Source: Candidatus Berkelbacteria bacterium RIFCSPLOWO2_01_FULL_50_28
GTDB taxonomy: Bacteria > Patescibacteria > UBA1384 > 2-12-FULL-50-11
NCBI GenBank assembly: GCA_001774395.1
Contig: MEZX01000002.1
Coordinates: 209,096-273,095 of the forward strand
Reading direction: 5' to 3'
Length of the DNA: 64,000 nt
Under the pieces are notes generated by a model that was not told the DNA's origin, did not search any database, and saw only the letters and a list, made by a program, of their open reading frames with translations. Below are positions 15,762 to 25,353 of the stretch, piece by piece. Both the position numbers and the translations under genes were made by a program. How positions within the stretch are numbered: position 1 is the stretch's first letter; each line of letters opens with the position of its first letter.

Positions 15762-17612
15762 CTATAGGGTTCTTGCGAACTCCAAAGCGTCATGATAACT
15801 GGAGAGTGTTATCTCCCTTCCAAGTTCGTGGCGAACGATGCCACCTATCCTGTTGAGAGCACGACCCAGATGAGGTGCGGGATCTTCTTGAGGAAACAAC
15901 CCATTCATCTCCCCCAGCTCTTGCCAGGTGAAGCGTCTTCGATTTATCCACCACGGAATTGTCGAAGTTGCTCGGTAGTAGGGGTTTTCCCTGCACGCCT
16001 GCTCGAGTACATCTCGCAACGCTTCGACGTCCTTACGGATCGAACGATCGGTGCCGACGTACTCGAACTCTCGGTTAAGGTGAAGCGGTAACTCATCGGG
16101 CAACATTCGAATCGTTTCGTGCAACAACTCGACGTGCTGACGACGAGACTCGCGCGATTTCTCTGGTTGCTTCAGGAGCCATCGTTCGATTTCTGACTCA
16201 TTGCTGAGCCTCATTACTGTTTCGTCCGGAGACCGTCGAGCCAGACGATAACGACCAGACTTGATAGTCGTAATCGCATCGCCATACTCTTCCAGGAACG
16301 GTAGCCAGCGGAGCGTATCCGTCTGGCGCTCTCCCGGAATCCCAGCGATCAAGAAGACATGGTTTTGGATTCCCGCCTCCTTCAGGTTCCGCAGGATGCG
16401 ACCGTAGTTTTCGGGGTGGTTCCAGCGCTTGCTCGCTTGATCGAGGGTTGTGGGGGTCAGTGTCTCTAGCCCCAGCTGAACGCATCGGCAGCCAGCCTCG
16501 TAAAGCTGTTGACAGACTTTTGGATCAAGGAGATCATCCGTGATCGTTAAGTATGCCTGCCAGACGGCTTCGTAACATCGCCGCCGCAGTTCCGCGCCGA
16601 TGCGAATCTGCCGCTGAACGGGCATTAGCTCGTCTGTGAAGTCGAACCAATGGCCGCCGAGCGTGATCATATGCTCGACAATCCGTTCAGGGGTCATCAC
16701 CCTCGGCTTGCCCAAGAAGCTGTCGCTTCCGCAGCTGATCGCGCAGAACTCACACTTGTGGATGCAGTTGGACATCGTATACAGCGGATAGACCGCGTCA
16801 GATGCCCATTGAGTTGCTCCACCATCATAGATCGGCGTCGGAAGCGTCTCGAACAGTGTGAAAACCGTGGGCAGTTGATTGAGTTGAACGTTGCCGTTCC
16901 TGTCTCTCCACATCGTACCTGGTGCGTTTGCGACATTGAGCGTATCGACGATCTCGCTAAGCGGTTGAAAACCCTCGGAGTAGACGATCGCATCGCAGAA
17001 GTTGAGTAGCGGCGCTAGCTTGGGCGCACTCTCGTCCGTGACAACACGTGACCAGAAGTTGCCACCGATGATTACCAAGCACTCCGGTAGGGCGTCTTTG
17101 ACCATCGAGGCCAAGATCAGTCCCTGGATCAGCTGACGCTCGTCAGAAATGCTTATGCCGTAAACTTCTGGACTAAAATCTTCGGCTGCTGGCAGCTCAA
17201 CATCGCGGAAGTAGTCGAACCAGAGATGATTCTCGCGGTTACTCACTGCTTCCAGTGCGGACTCGACAGTTCCGTCGTAGTAGCCAGAGACAAAGACGAC
17301 ATTGTTTCGCTCGACCACGAACTTCTTATCGTTGTTCGGGATAGCGAGCGAGACGTCTTCGAAAGTCATGCGAGCCTGATAAAGCGACTGAACGTCGCTC
17401 TTAGGATCGCGAACGGTCGATAGCGCCTTCGAGACTCTTTCTTGGTCGTGTGAGAGCAGAAGGTGTTCCAGACCGAGTATGTGACCATACCGCTGGATAA
17501 CCTCATGCCCCTGCTCTTGCAAGACAGCTGCCAGCTGAGCAATGCCCGCTGGTAGGTGCCATACCGACGAGGCAGGTGGGTAACTGAGAATCACCCTACG
17601 TGATTTTGTCAT
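15762..17612 (-). CDS. B12-binding-type radical SAM protein
   Basis: About 616 residues. The N-terminal part (VILSYPPASSVWHLPAGIAQ, LAAVLQEQGHEV, and later YGISISDERQLIQGLILASM) resembles the cobalamin-binding Rossmann domain common before radical SAM barrels. The FeS motif is CIHKCEFC (CxxxCxxC), followed by HWFDFTDEL and CVQLGLETLTP. The start MTKSRRVILSYPP at 17612 has a GGAG upstream and is preferred over an in-frame start 26 codons earlier. Substrate unknown; no partner gene adjoins it. Its 3' end sits against a tandem hairpin array that may act on its mRNA. Confidence 0.85.
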   Translation of the reverse strand: MTKSRRVILSYPPASSVWHLPAGIAQLAAVLQEQGHEVIQRYGHILGLEHLLLSHDQERVSKALSTVRDPKSDVQSLYQARMTFEDVSLAIPNNDKKFVVERNNVVFVSGYYDGTVESALEAVSNRENHLWFDYFRDVELPAAEDFSPEVYGISISDERQLIQGLILASMVKDALPECLVIIGGNFWSRVVTDESAPKLAPLLNFCDAIVYSEGFQPLSEIVDTLNVANAPGTMWRDRNGNVQLNQLPTVFTLFETLPTPIYDGGATQWASDAVYPLYTMSNCIHKCEFCAISCGSDSFLGKPRVMTPERIVEHMITLGGHWFDFTDELMPVQRQIRIGAELRRRCYEAVWQAYLTITDDLLDPKVCQQLYEAGCRCVQLGLETLTPTTLDQASKRWNHPENYGRILRNLKEAGIQNHVFLIAGIPGERQTDTLRWLPFLEEYGDAITTIKSGRYRLARRSPDETVMRLSNESEIERWLLKQPEKSRESRRQHVELLHETIRMLPDELPLHLNREFEYVGTDRSIRKDVEALRDVLEQACRENPYYRATSTIPWWINRRRFTWQELGEMNGLFPQEDPAPHLGRALNRIGGIVRHELGREITLSSYHDALEFARTL

Positions 17613-17768
17613 TTCTATCGCTCCATGCGCCCCTATGTCAAGGTGCGTAATGTTCAATGCTAAGACGAATTGTATAGTTTTGGTAACCAAGAATCAATAA
17701 CACAAGACCGCTTGAAGTTTTCGGAGGTCGAAATCCGGTTGAGACCGCGATTCGCTATACTGTAGCTA

Positions 17769-18629
17769 ATGGACTCGATTGTTTTTTGGCTCATACCGGT
17801 GATACTGCTAATCGTCTTAACGATCCTGACACTCGCCATGACCAGCGTTAAACCGAAACGCGAGACTTTTTTAGAGCCGCTTGGGACGCTAGTCAAAAAC
17901 TGGAATCTCGCTCGTTTTGAGGGTAGGAAAAGCGAGGTAGAGCGCTATTTGGAGACCATCTCGACGCTGGATATCGGCCAAGAGTGGTTGAAAACGTTTC
18001 TACATCTGCGCGAAGGGCGAGGTCGAGTCAAAACAGAACTCATTTACTTTCGACCGATCGGCTTGCTCGGCTGTCAGGTTGTTTTCCGGCTTGGCAGTAG
18101 GTTGACCTCGGCTGTATTAGGGCTGGAAAGTGCCGTAGGGGAGCAGGTTGAAGGGATACGAAAGATAGCCAAAACCGCCAACACCGCTGAAAAGAGCGGA
18201 TATCTAACTTTTGTTCTGGGAGTCAGCTCGCTTGCAAAACTACCGCGCGAAAACGATCTACCAAATATCTCTCATCGGTTAGTTGGCGAGCTAGTGCTCG
18301 AGCCGGAACTCGATAAAAACTTTGTTGCCAAAATTAAAGGGCTAAAGACAGCGCCGCGCTTCCTCACCGGCGCGCCAGTGGTCTGGGCGGAAAATATTTA
18401 CAAAGAAGTCTTTGGCGTCCCGGTTGTTGTTTCGGCGTCAGGCCCACGCTTAAACGAGCTAAGCCCCAAGTTTGCCGAAGAAGAGCTGCGAAAAGCCCAG
18501 GTGATCGCGATGGCCGATACCAAGCTAAAACACTGGGCGATTCGCCTGATCGCGCCGGACTCGTCAGTGATGATTTCTTCCCAAGAAGATGACCGCGAGT
18601 TGCCCGCTACCTTCATTAATCACTTCTAG
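17769..18629 (+). CDS. Membrane-anchored protein of unknown function
   Basis: 286 residues. One hydrophobic N-terminal helix (about 5-27) is followed by KPKRE, which suggests a single-pass anchor with the bulk on the cytoplasmic side by the positive-inside rule. The rest is mixed alpha/beta with no motif I recognise. TATACT lies seven bases before the ATG, so the mRNA may be leaderless. It precedes hisS-ileS on the same strand by 39 bases. Codon use matches its neighbours. Confidence 0.7.
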   Translation: MDSIVFWLIPVILLIVLTILTLAMTSVKPKRETFLEPLGTLVKNWNLARFEGRKSEVERYLETISTLDIGQEWLKTFLHLREGRGRVKTELIYFRPIGLLGCQVVFRLGSRLTSAVLGLESAVGEQVEGIRKIAKTANTAEKSGYLTFVLGVSSLAKLPRENDLPNISHRLVGELVLEPELDKNFVAKIKGLKTAPRFLTGAPVVWAENIYKEVFGVPVVVSASGPRLNELSPKFAEEELRKAQVIAMADTKLKHWAIRLIAPDSSVMISSQEDDRELPATFINHF

Positions 18630-18668
18630 TTTGGCTACCCCCTCTTCATCAGGTAAGATGGAGGCGAA

Positions 18669-19913
18669 ATGGAAAAAGAAACTTTGCAGCCACTTTCTGG
18701 GTTTCGCGATCTATTAGATCCGCGCAAAGCGCGACTTTTGGGCGTGCTTGCCAAAACATTTCAGCGCTTCGGCTATCGGCCGTTGGAGACGCCGATAATA
18801 GAAAAACAGGATATCCTGCTTGGCAAAATGGGTGACGAGGCGCAAAAACTTCTTTATTTGTTTGAAGATAGCGGCAAAAGAAAAGTTGGCTTGCGCTACG
18901 ATCTGACAGTGCCCTTAAGCCGTTTTGTGGCCGCCAATTATCGCGAGCTACCGCTCCCGTTCAAGCGTTACGAGATCGGCCCCGTGTTTCGCGCCGAAAA
19001 ACCGCAGAAAGGCCGTTACCGCCAGTTTACCCAAGCAGATATCGATGTCGTCGGCGACGGCGGCTCACTCGGCTCGGAAACAGAAATTCTAGAAGTGGTG
19101 GCCGCAACTTCAGATGAGCTTGGGTTGAAGATTACTTTTGAGATTAACGACCGACAGCTTTTAATAAGGGGTCTAGACGAGCTAAAGATAGCCGAATCTA
19201 GCAGGGGAAAACTCTTGCGCCTGCTCGACAAGAAAGACAAAGTCAGCGAGATCCAGCTGCAAAAAGAACTCTCAAGTTTGGAGCTAACTGACGTCCAGAA
19301 GCGAAACGTGACGCACCTATTTTTAAGCGGCCAGAACGAAGAGCTGGAAACTTGGGAAAAGTTGGTCGGCAAAGAGGCAGTTGGACCTGTCGAAAAGCTT
19401 CTGGCACAGGCCAAAAGGATCGGCCTGATGGCCAAATTTTCTCCGGCGATGGTTCGGGGCTTGGATTACTACACGGGCCTAATATTTGAAGGCAAATTAA
19501 TCGACGGTGAGTCTTCCTCGGTGGTTGGTGGCGGTCGTTACGACGGCCTAGTGGAAGATTTGGTAGGCCAAAAATTACCGGCGGTCGGCATATCATTTGG
19601 CGTGGATCGTCTGTTAGAAGCGCTAAAAGAGGATGAGCCCTCAGCGATCTTTGTGGCCAACATCGACTCAACACTTGAAGACGATCTGCGGCTGTGGGTG
19701 AAAAAACTGCGCCAGTCAGGAACATCCGTGGAGCTGTATGCCGCGCCAACCGATATCGGCACGCAACTTAAGTACGCTTCCAGGCGAGGCTATAAGAAGG
19801 TAATTCTGCCGCTAGAAGACAGTTGGGGTATGGGAACAGTAGAAGTGAAGGATCTCATAAGCGGAGCGCAGAGAGCAATTAAAAGAGCTGATATTGAAGA
19901 TGAACGAACCTAA
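18669..19913 (+). CDS. hisS: Histidyl-tRNA synthetase
   Basis: Class II synthetase, 414 residues, normal for HisRS. It has the start GFRDLLDPRKARL, motif 1 region, LRYDLTVPLSRFVA, motif 2 FKRYEIGPVFRAEKPQKGRY, the HisRS-specific LDYYTGLIFE, motif 3 VGISFGVDRLLEAL, and a C-terminal anticodon domain. GGAGG stands before the ATG. The 3' end overlaps ileS by 14 bases, so the two synthetases are co-translated. Confidence 0.96.
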   Translation: MEKETLQPLSGFRDLLDPRKARLLGVLAKTFQRFGYRPLETPIIEKQDILLGKMGDEAQKLLYLFEDSGKRKVGLRYDLTVPLSRFVAANYRELPLPFKRYEIGPVFRAEKPQKGRYRQFTQADIDVVGDGGSLGSETEILEVVAATSDELGLKITFEINDRQLLIRGLDELKIAESSRGKLLRLLDKKDKVSEIQLQKELSSLELTDVQKRNVTHLFLSGQNEELETWEKLVGKEAVGPVEKLLAQAKRIGLMAKFSPAMVRGLDYYTGLIFEGKLIDGESSSVVGGGRYDGLVEDLVGQKLPAVGISFGVDRLLEALKEDEPSAIFVANIDSTLEDDLRLWVKKLRQSGTSVELYAAPTDIGTQLKYASRRGYKKVILPLEDSWGMGTVEVKDLISGAQRAIKRADIEDERT

Positions 19914-22878
19914 GCGCGAATCTGCCTTCGAGCGCGAAGAGCAAGTTTTGAAGCTCTGGCAGGATCGCCAAATTTTTACCAAATCTCTTGAGCAAACTGC
20001 CAAGGGCGATGTCTTCTCGTTTTACGACGGGCCACCGTTTATTACCGGCACACCGCACTACGGCACGTTACTGCCCACAATCGCCAAAGACGTTATCCCA
20101 CGCTATCAAACTATGAAAGGCAAATACGTGCGGCGAATTTGGGGTTGGGACACGCACGGCCTGCCGGCCGAAAATCAAGTAGAAAAACAGCTTGGGCTAA
20201 AAGTAAAAACCGATATCGAAAAATTAGGAATCGATAAGTTTATCGCCGAGTGTCGCAAGTACGTCCAGACTAGCTCAGAGGCCTGGAAGTGGTACGTCGA
20301 CCACATCGGCCGTTGGGTAGATATGGAAAACGCCTACCGCACCGACAGTTTGGAATATATGGAGTCGGTGATGTGGGTTTTCAAACAATTATATGAAAAA
20401 GACCTGATTTATCGGGGTAGACGCACGTCGCTCTACTGCCCGCGTTGCGCAACGCCGCTTTCGAAATTTGAGGTGACGATGGATGAAGATTCGTACCGCG
20501 ACGTCGAGGACCCGGCGGTCACGGTGGCGTTTCGTATGTTGGGTGATGAGATCTATTTGTTGGCCTGGACGACCACGCCTTGGACTCTGCCGGCCAACCT
20601 TGCTCTGGCAGTTGATAAGGATGCCGAATACGTGAAGGTTACCGATGGCAAGAAGCAATATATCCTCGCCCACGAGGCCTTGCCACGGTACTCGGATTGC
20701 GATTTTGAGATACTCGAAACTTTCAAGGGTAGGAAGCTAATCGGTGAGCAATACGAACCGCTCTACAGTTTTCTGCCGGTTAATGAGGAGCTGGACTATA
20801 AAATCTACGACGCCGATTTTGTGACCATGACGGAGGGCACGGGAATAGTTCACGTCGCGCCCGGCTTTGGTGAGGACGATTCAAAACTGGGCGAGAAAAT
20901 CGGGCTATCGGTGCACGAAACAATCAACGACGAGGGGCATTTCATCGACGCGGTTAAGCCGTGGGCGGGGCAGTATTACAAAAAAGCCAACCCTTCCATA
21001 AGCGCCGATCTAACGACTCGTGGCCTGATGTTCAAAGAGGCAACGGCAGTTCACAGCTACCCGCACTGCTGGCGCTGCGCCACGCCGCTAATTTATAAAG
21101 CCCAAGTGTCTTGGTACATGAAGCTTGATCCGATTCGCGAGCAGCTTCTGAAACAAAATAAGAATATCAATTGGACGCCGAAGCATTTTGGCGACAAGCG
21201 CTTTGCTTACAACATTGCCAACGCCCCCGACTGGTCGCTGTCGCGAACGCGCTACTGGGGTTCACCGATACCGGTTTGGGAAACCGAAGACGGTGAGATT
21301 TTTGTGCCTGGGTCTATCGCCGAGCTGGAAAAAATGTCGGGTCAAAAAATTACCGACTTACATCGTCCAGCCATCGACGAAGTTGTGCTAACTCTGCCCG
21401 GTGGCAAGAAGGCCCATCGCGTCAAAGAGGTCCTGGACGTTTGGTTCGAATCGGGCTCGATGCCGTACGCCCAAGATCATTACCCGTTCGCGAGTAAAGA
21501 AGTGTTTGAAAGGCACTTTCCAACGGACTTCATCATCGAGTACACCGGTCAGCTGCGCGGCTGGTTCTACTATCTACACGTTCTGGCCAATGCCCTAAAG
21601 GGCGAGAATGCGTTTAAGAATGTGGTTGTCACTGGAGTGCTCATGGGCAACGACGGCCGCAAAATGAGCAAATCTTACGGCAACTATCCGGATCCCCGTC
21701 AGACGATCGAAAAATACGGTGCCGAAAGTCTGCGGCTGTACTTTATGGGCTCGAAAATAATGAGCGGTGAAGATCCGGCAATTAGCGAGGATGACATTCG
21801 GGACTACTCGCGACTGCTCGGGGTGCTTCACAATAGTTTGCAGTACTACCTTACTTACGCCTCGGCGCACAAATTTTCCCCAGCTGTGAGTAATACCGTT
21901 TTCGGGGCGTCGCGGACGACGAGCGGGCACGGTGCCGAGGTTGTCGAGGCGAGCGAGGAGGAGCGCGAGAGCCGAGCTCACGCTGGAGAGCGAGGACTCG
22001 TACCCGGGGGCGGTATTACTCACGGCGTCCTTCTCGATCGCTGGATACTTCTGCGTCTGGCCGAGCTGAAGCGCGATTACTCATTGGCGTTAGACAGGTT
22101 CGATCTTGCGGCCTCAACCCAAACTATCCGACCGTTTATTGAAGATCTCTCCACCTGGTACATTCGACGTTCACGCGAACGGTTCGTGGCGGGAGACAAA
22201 AATGCCCTTTCAACCCTGCGCTACGTGCTATTTGAGTTTGCCAAAACTGTTGCCCCAACACTACCGTTTAGTGCCGAGACGATTTATCAAGCACTTGGCG
22301 GTGAGAAAGAGTCAGTTCATTTGGAAAGCTATCCCATTGTTGAAGCCGACATCGCCGACGAAGGCAATATTCTTGACGGAATGATTGCTGTACGCGAGAT
22401 CGCCTCGACCGTTCATATGATACGCTCGGACGCTAAAATCCCGTTGCGCCAACCGCTGTCGCGCCTGACGATTTCCAGCCTAGAGACAATCGCGGCGGAC
22501 GACGAACTCGTGGAAATCCTGCAACAGGAAGCGAACGTTGAGGAAGTTGTCTTTGACTCTGTTGGCGATAAGTCTGTGGCGGTCGGTAACGGAAAGATTG
22601 AGCTCGACACAGCTCTGACGCCCGAGCTCAAAGCTGAGGGCCATTTCCGGGAGATTCTGCGACAGCTGCAAAGTGCTCGCAAACAGGCCGGTCTAATAGT
22701 TGGCCAGAAAGCCGCCTTAAAATATTTCACTCGTGACGATGAGATCGAGGAGCTCTTTACTGGACGAGTGGAGGAGATAAAGCAATATATTTCACTACGT
22801 TCGCTAGAAAAAGTTGCCGACTCGGCCGAACTCAAGGCGATTGACGGTGAACAGCTAAGCGTTCGGTTTGTAGCGTAA
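19900..22878 (+). CDS. ileS: Isoleucyl-tRNA synthetase with in-frame palindromic insert
   Basis: Class I synthetase, 992 residues. HIGH region PFITGTPHYGTLL, WGWDTHGLP, editing domain with TTPWTLPANLALA and GTGIVHVAPGFGEDD, KMSKSYGNYPDPR, then the anticodon-binding domain. The long size and the tail without zinc fingers fit the IleRS type shared with eukaryotes and some bacteria. The ATG at 19900 is chosen; a TTG two codons upstream is possible. Residues about 663-708 are an unusual Glu/Gly/Arg-rich insert just before GVLLDRWILL, encoded by a 138-base segment with 13-base terminal inverted repeats. Confidence 0.96.
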   Translation: MNEPKRESAFEREEQVLKLWQDRQIFTKSLEQTAKGDVFSFYDGPPFITGTPHYGTLLPTIAKDVIPRYQTMKGKYVRRIWGWDTHGLPAENQVEKQLGLKVKTDIEKLGIDKFIAECRKYVQTSSEAWKWYVDHIGRWVDMENAYRTDSLEYMESVMWVFKQLYEKDLIYRGRRTSLYCPRCATPLSKFEVTMDEDSYRDVEDPAVTVAFRMLGDEIYLLAWTTTPWTLPANLALAVDKDAEYVKVTDGKKQYILAHEALPRYSDCDFEILETFKGRKLIGEQYEPLYSFLPVNEELDYKIYDADFVTMTEGTGIVHVAPGFGEDDSKLGEKIGLSVHETINDEGHFIDAVKPWAGQYYKKANPSISADLTTRGLMFKEATAVHSYPHCWRCATPLIYKAQVSWYMKLDPIREQLLKQNKNINWTPKHFGDKRFAYNIANAPDWSLSRTRYWGSPIPVWETEDGEIFVPGSIAELEKMSGQKITDLHRPAIDEVVLTLPGGKKAHRVKEVLDVWFESGSMPYAQDHYPFASKEVFERHFPTDFIIEYTGQLRGWFYYLHVLANALKGENAFKNVVVTGVLMGNDGRKMSKSYGNYPDPRQTIEKYGAESLRLYFMGSKIMSGEDPAISEDDIRDYSRLLGVLHNSLQYYLTYASAHKFSPAVSNTVFGASRTTSGHGAEVVEASEEERESRAHAGERGLVPGGGITHGVLLDRWILLRLAELKRDYSLALDRFDLAASTQTIRPFIEDLSTWYIRRSRERFVAGDKNALSTLRYVLFEFAKTVAPTLPFSAETIYQALGGEKESVHLESYPIVEADIADEGNILDGMIAVREIASTVHMIRSDAKIPLRQPLSRLTISSLETIAADDELVEILQQEANVEEVVFDSVGDKSVAVGNGKIELDTALTPELKAEGHFREILRQLQSARKQAGLIVGQKAALKYFTRDDEIEELFTGRVEEIKQYISLRSLEKVADSAELKAIDGEQLSVRFVA
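21886..22023. repeat. Palindromic insertion element inside ileS
   Basis: Perfect 13-base inverted ends GTGAGTAATACCG and CGGTATTACTCAC enclose a GC-rich core with partly complementary halves and CCGAGGTTGTCGAGGCG at 21935-21951. The 138 bases equal 46 codons, stay in frame with no stop, and fall in the linker between the catalytic and anticodon domains. Confidence 0.85.
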
Positions 22879-22885
22879 AGAAGTA

Positions 22886-22919
22886 GGCGCCGGTCGTTTT
22901 ACTGACCCGCGCCCTTTTG
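22886..22919 (+). terminator. Terminator after ileS
   Basis: GGCGC-C-GGTC pairs with GACC-C-GCGCC, followed by a short T run. Confidence 0.65.
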
Positions 22920-22934
22920 GTTGCCCGTTGGCGG

Positions 22935-23909
22935 CTAGCCGACGAAGTGATCGCCGTTAACCCAAGGCAGGAAGACCTCGCAGAGCATGCAGCGGACCCC
23001 ACCGCCGCCGATTGTCTCGATGGTTGGGATATCGGCCGAGACGATCCGGCCGCCCCACTTCTCGAGCTTGTCGAGCTGGTCTGGGCGGAAAGCCCGCTTG
23101 GCGGTTTCCGACATCACCACGATGCGGTCGCCACCTTCAGTCGAAAGCTCGAGGACGTTGCCGCAGAAGCTCTTCACCTGATCCCAGGTGATCTCGATCA
23201 CTTCTTGGCGACCAGAGCCCTGCTGGTGTTGCATCAACCGCTCGAAGATCTCATCTCGCTCACCTTCGTCCGGAACTGCGTCCGGGCAGAAGAGTGCAAA
23301 ATCCGTCCCCAGTGCCAGAATGACGTTGGTGTGGTACACCGGTTGTCCGTCGGCGTCAGCCGTGCCGAAAACCTTAGGGTAGTAGCTGAAGGTCGTGGCG
23401 AACTCTTTGATCGCTTCGATCGTCGTGCGCTCGGAGAGCGCGGCGTAGGCGATGTTGTTGATGTGGTCAAGCACCAAACTGCCGGTTCCTTCCAGGAAGT
23501 GGCCGTTGCGTTCAAGGTAGCTCAGGTCGACGATCTTGTCGGGGTCGACTTGAAATCCCGCGCGTCGCAGTCGCTCGCGAATCGCCGGCCAGGCGACTCG
23601 CTCGATCCGCCGATTTGTCGCCATCATCGGGTAGAGGATCATATGGTCCTCCTCGTCAGTCGAGAGCCAGTTGTTTGGAAAGACGCCGTCGGGGCAGCCG
23701 GGGGTGCCGGGGAAGCGGATAACGTTGACGCCGGCGTCCATCAAAACGCTGTCCAACGCCTTCGACTCTGCCATCGCTCTTGATCTGATCTGGGCCTTGC
23801 TCAAGTTCTCGAGGTTCAGGTGGGCGAACCGGTTGTCGATCGCTGTTTTCGGGTTCGGCTCAAAATACTCCGCCCCGATCATGATCACCGTATGGGTTGA
23901 TTGTTTCAC
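22935..23909 (-). CDS. Amidinotransferase-family hydrolase, CtlX-like (citrulline to ornithine)
   Basis: 324-residue guanidino-modifying-enzyme fold protein of the arginine-deiminase-related group that includes citrulline hydrolase CtlX. Features are GCPDGVFPNNW (Asp near the active site), ERNGHFLEGTGSLVLD, PVYHTNVILALG (catalytic His), and the nucleophile Cys in GGGGVRCMLCEVFLP near the C-terminus. In this family citrulline is cleaved to ornithine, CO2 and ammonia, but other guanidino or ureido substrates are possible. It is divergent from an M20 gene, each with its own promoter, and lies 5 kb from arginine deiminase. Confidence 0.82.
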   Translation of the reverse strand: MKQSTHTVIMIGAEYFEPNPKTAIDNRFAHLNLENLSKAQIRSRAMAESKALDSVLMDAGVNVIRFPGTPGCPDGVFPNNWLSTDEEDHMILYPMMATNRRIERVAWPAIRERLRRAGFQVDPDKIVDLSYLERNGHFLEGTGSLVLDHINNIAYAALSERTTIEAIKEFATTFSYYPKVFGTADADGQPVYHTNVILALGTDFALFCPDAVPDEGERDEIFERLMQHQQGSGRQEVIEITWDQVKSFCGNVLELSTEGGDRIVVMSETAKRAFRPDQLDKLEKWGGRIVSADIPTIETIGGGGVRCMLCEVFLPWVNGDHFVG

Positions 23910-23967
23910 TTTGTCACCATCCTTGTACTAAGACTGCGTCCAAGAAACGCTTGGAATCGTTGGCGCA

Positions 23968-23996
23968 ATAATATCCAATCCCGGTTGTTGAGTCAA
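23968..23996 (-). promoter_or_regulatory. Promoter of CtlX-like gene
   Basis: Minus-strand TTGACT (23991-23996), 17 bases, TATTAT (23968-23973). Confidence 0.7.
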
Positions 23997-24016
23997 GTGC
24001 CTCAAGACATCTCGGC

Positions 24017-24045
24017 TTGACTTCAGACGTGGTTTTGCTGATAAT
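24017..24045 (+). promoter_or_regulatory. Promoter of M20 gene
   Basis: TTGACT, 17 bases, GATAAT. It faces away from the minus-strand promoter, with only 20 bases between their -35 boxes, so a shared regulator could reach both. Confidence 0.75.
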
Positions 24046-24096
24046 GCACATCACGTCCGTACCTTAAGAAACTATGCGGACTAAAAGAGGTGTTAA

Positions 24097-25239
24097 GTGA
24101 AATCGTTGATGCGTGTTTTGTCGACCCTTGTTGGCATTCCTACCAATGAGGGAGTTGCTAACCACCCCTACGTCCACGCTTTGTCGGTGCTGCTCGGCGA
24201 CCTAGAGCCGGAGCTTGTGGTTAACTATGAGTCACGCGAAGCTCGACTAAGCGCCGCCGCGTGGAAGATTCCAGCGCCAAACCCGACCAAGGTGCCACTG
24301 GTTTTCGTTATCCACTCCGACACAGTCAACCCACAGCTCGATCCGACCAAGGCTTCGGGATATTCGTGGGATTTTCCACCGTTTGCTGTTACCAAAAAAG
24401 ACGACAAACTTCACGGCCTTGGCTCCACCGATATGAAAGGTGGAACAGCTGCCCTGATCTGCGCCCTCGATCAGGTCGATCGAAATGATCTGAACCGCGA
24501 CATTTGGGTGGTGATGGATGGCGACGAGGAAACCGATGTTCGTGGAGGCTGTGAGCTGAAAAAGCTGTTGCCACTCAAAGAGGCAGAAGTTGTTATCATC
24601 GAGCCTACCGCCTACGGCTTACGCTGTCGCCAGAAGGCCTCGATCACACTTTTGGCTACTGTCTCTGGCTCGGCGCAGCACGCCAGCCAGGCGACCAAGG
24701 AGCTCAACCGTACCGACAACGCAATCGAGCAGGCACGACGTGTACTCAATGCGTTGCACGCGTACGAACTATCACTGCCGGACGTTGGCGGCGACATCTT
24801 TGACCAGCCGACTGTGGCTGTGACAAAAATCCAGGGCGGCACCTCCATCAATACCATCGCTGAAGAAGTGGTTATCACTATCGACCGGCGAGCGCGTTTG
24901 GACGAGGACTTGGACGAAGTGATCAAGGCAATGGGAGCAACCGTGAAAGCTGCTGTGCCGGATGCCAAGCCTTACCTTGATTTCAAGGGCGAAGGCTATC
25001 AGACGCCAAGCTCTGACCCGTTCGTGCTGCGATCACTTGCACTGGCGCGCGAGGTCGTGCCGGATTTTGCTCTGATGGACACCCCAGGCTGGTCGGAAGC
25101 ATCCAACTTCTGCCACCTCGGGCCAACCATCATCGCCGGGCCCGGCGTGCTCGACCAGCTTCACAAGGTGGACGAGTACACCTCGCTCAAGTCACTCGAG
25201 GCTTACGTCGAGATCTTCAAGCGCTGGATTACGGCCTAG
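24097..25239 (+). CDS. M20-family metallopeptidase/deacylase (ArgE/DapE-like)
   Basis: 380-residue zinc-dependent amidohydrolase. Conserved blocks are VFVIHSDTVNP (first His ligand), LGSTDMKGGTAALI (bridging Asp), and VMDGDEETDVRGG (catalytic Glu pair). Next come VVIIEPTAYGL and a dimerisation insert (about 180-290), then a late metal-ligand region around DTPGWSEASNFCHLGP. Start is GTG with an AGAGGTG-like site upstream. Family members remove acetyl or succinyl groups from ornithine, DAP or peptides. The arginine-related surroundings suggest an N-acyl amino acid substrate, but that is inference. Confidence 0.85.
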   Translation: MKSLMRVLSTLVGIPTNEGVANHPYVHALSVLLGDLEPELVVNYESREARLSAAAWKIPAPNPTKVPLVFVIHSDTVNPQLDPTKASGYSWDFPPFAVTKKDDKLHGLGSTDMKGGTAALICALDQVDRNDLNRDIWVVMDGDEETDVRGGCELKKLLPLKEAEVVIIEPTAYGLRCRQKASITLLATVSGSAQHASQATKELNRTDNAIEQARRVLNALHAYELSLPDVGGDIFDQPTVAVTKIQGGTSINTIAEEVVITIDRRARLDEDLDEVIKAMGATVKAAVPDAKPYLDFKGEGYQTPSSDPFVLRSLALAREVVPDFALMDTPGWSEASNFCHLGPTIIAGPGVLDQLHKVDEYTSLKSLEAYVEIFKRWITA

Positions 25240-25353
25240 CCGCCGTAGCGCTCCAAAATGCCCGTTTCGGATTTTCCGGACGGGCTAAGCTTTTACCCGA
25301 ACTGGTGCTGAACTGATGACGGGCTTCCTGCAATCGGCTAGAATTACACTTAA

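Noticed and set aside
22917..23783. 288-codon plus-strand reading frame opposite the CtlX-like gene
   Set aside because: Antisense shadow; the minus-strand protein has conserved family motifs and its own promoter.
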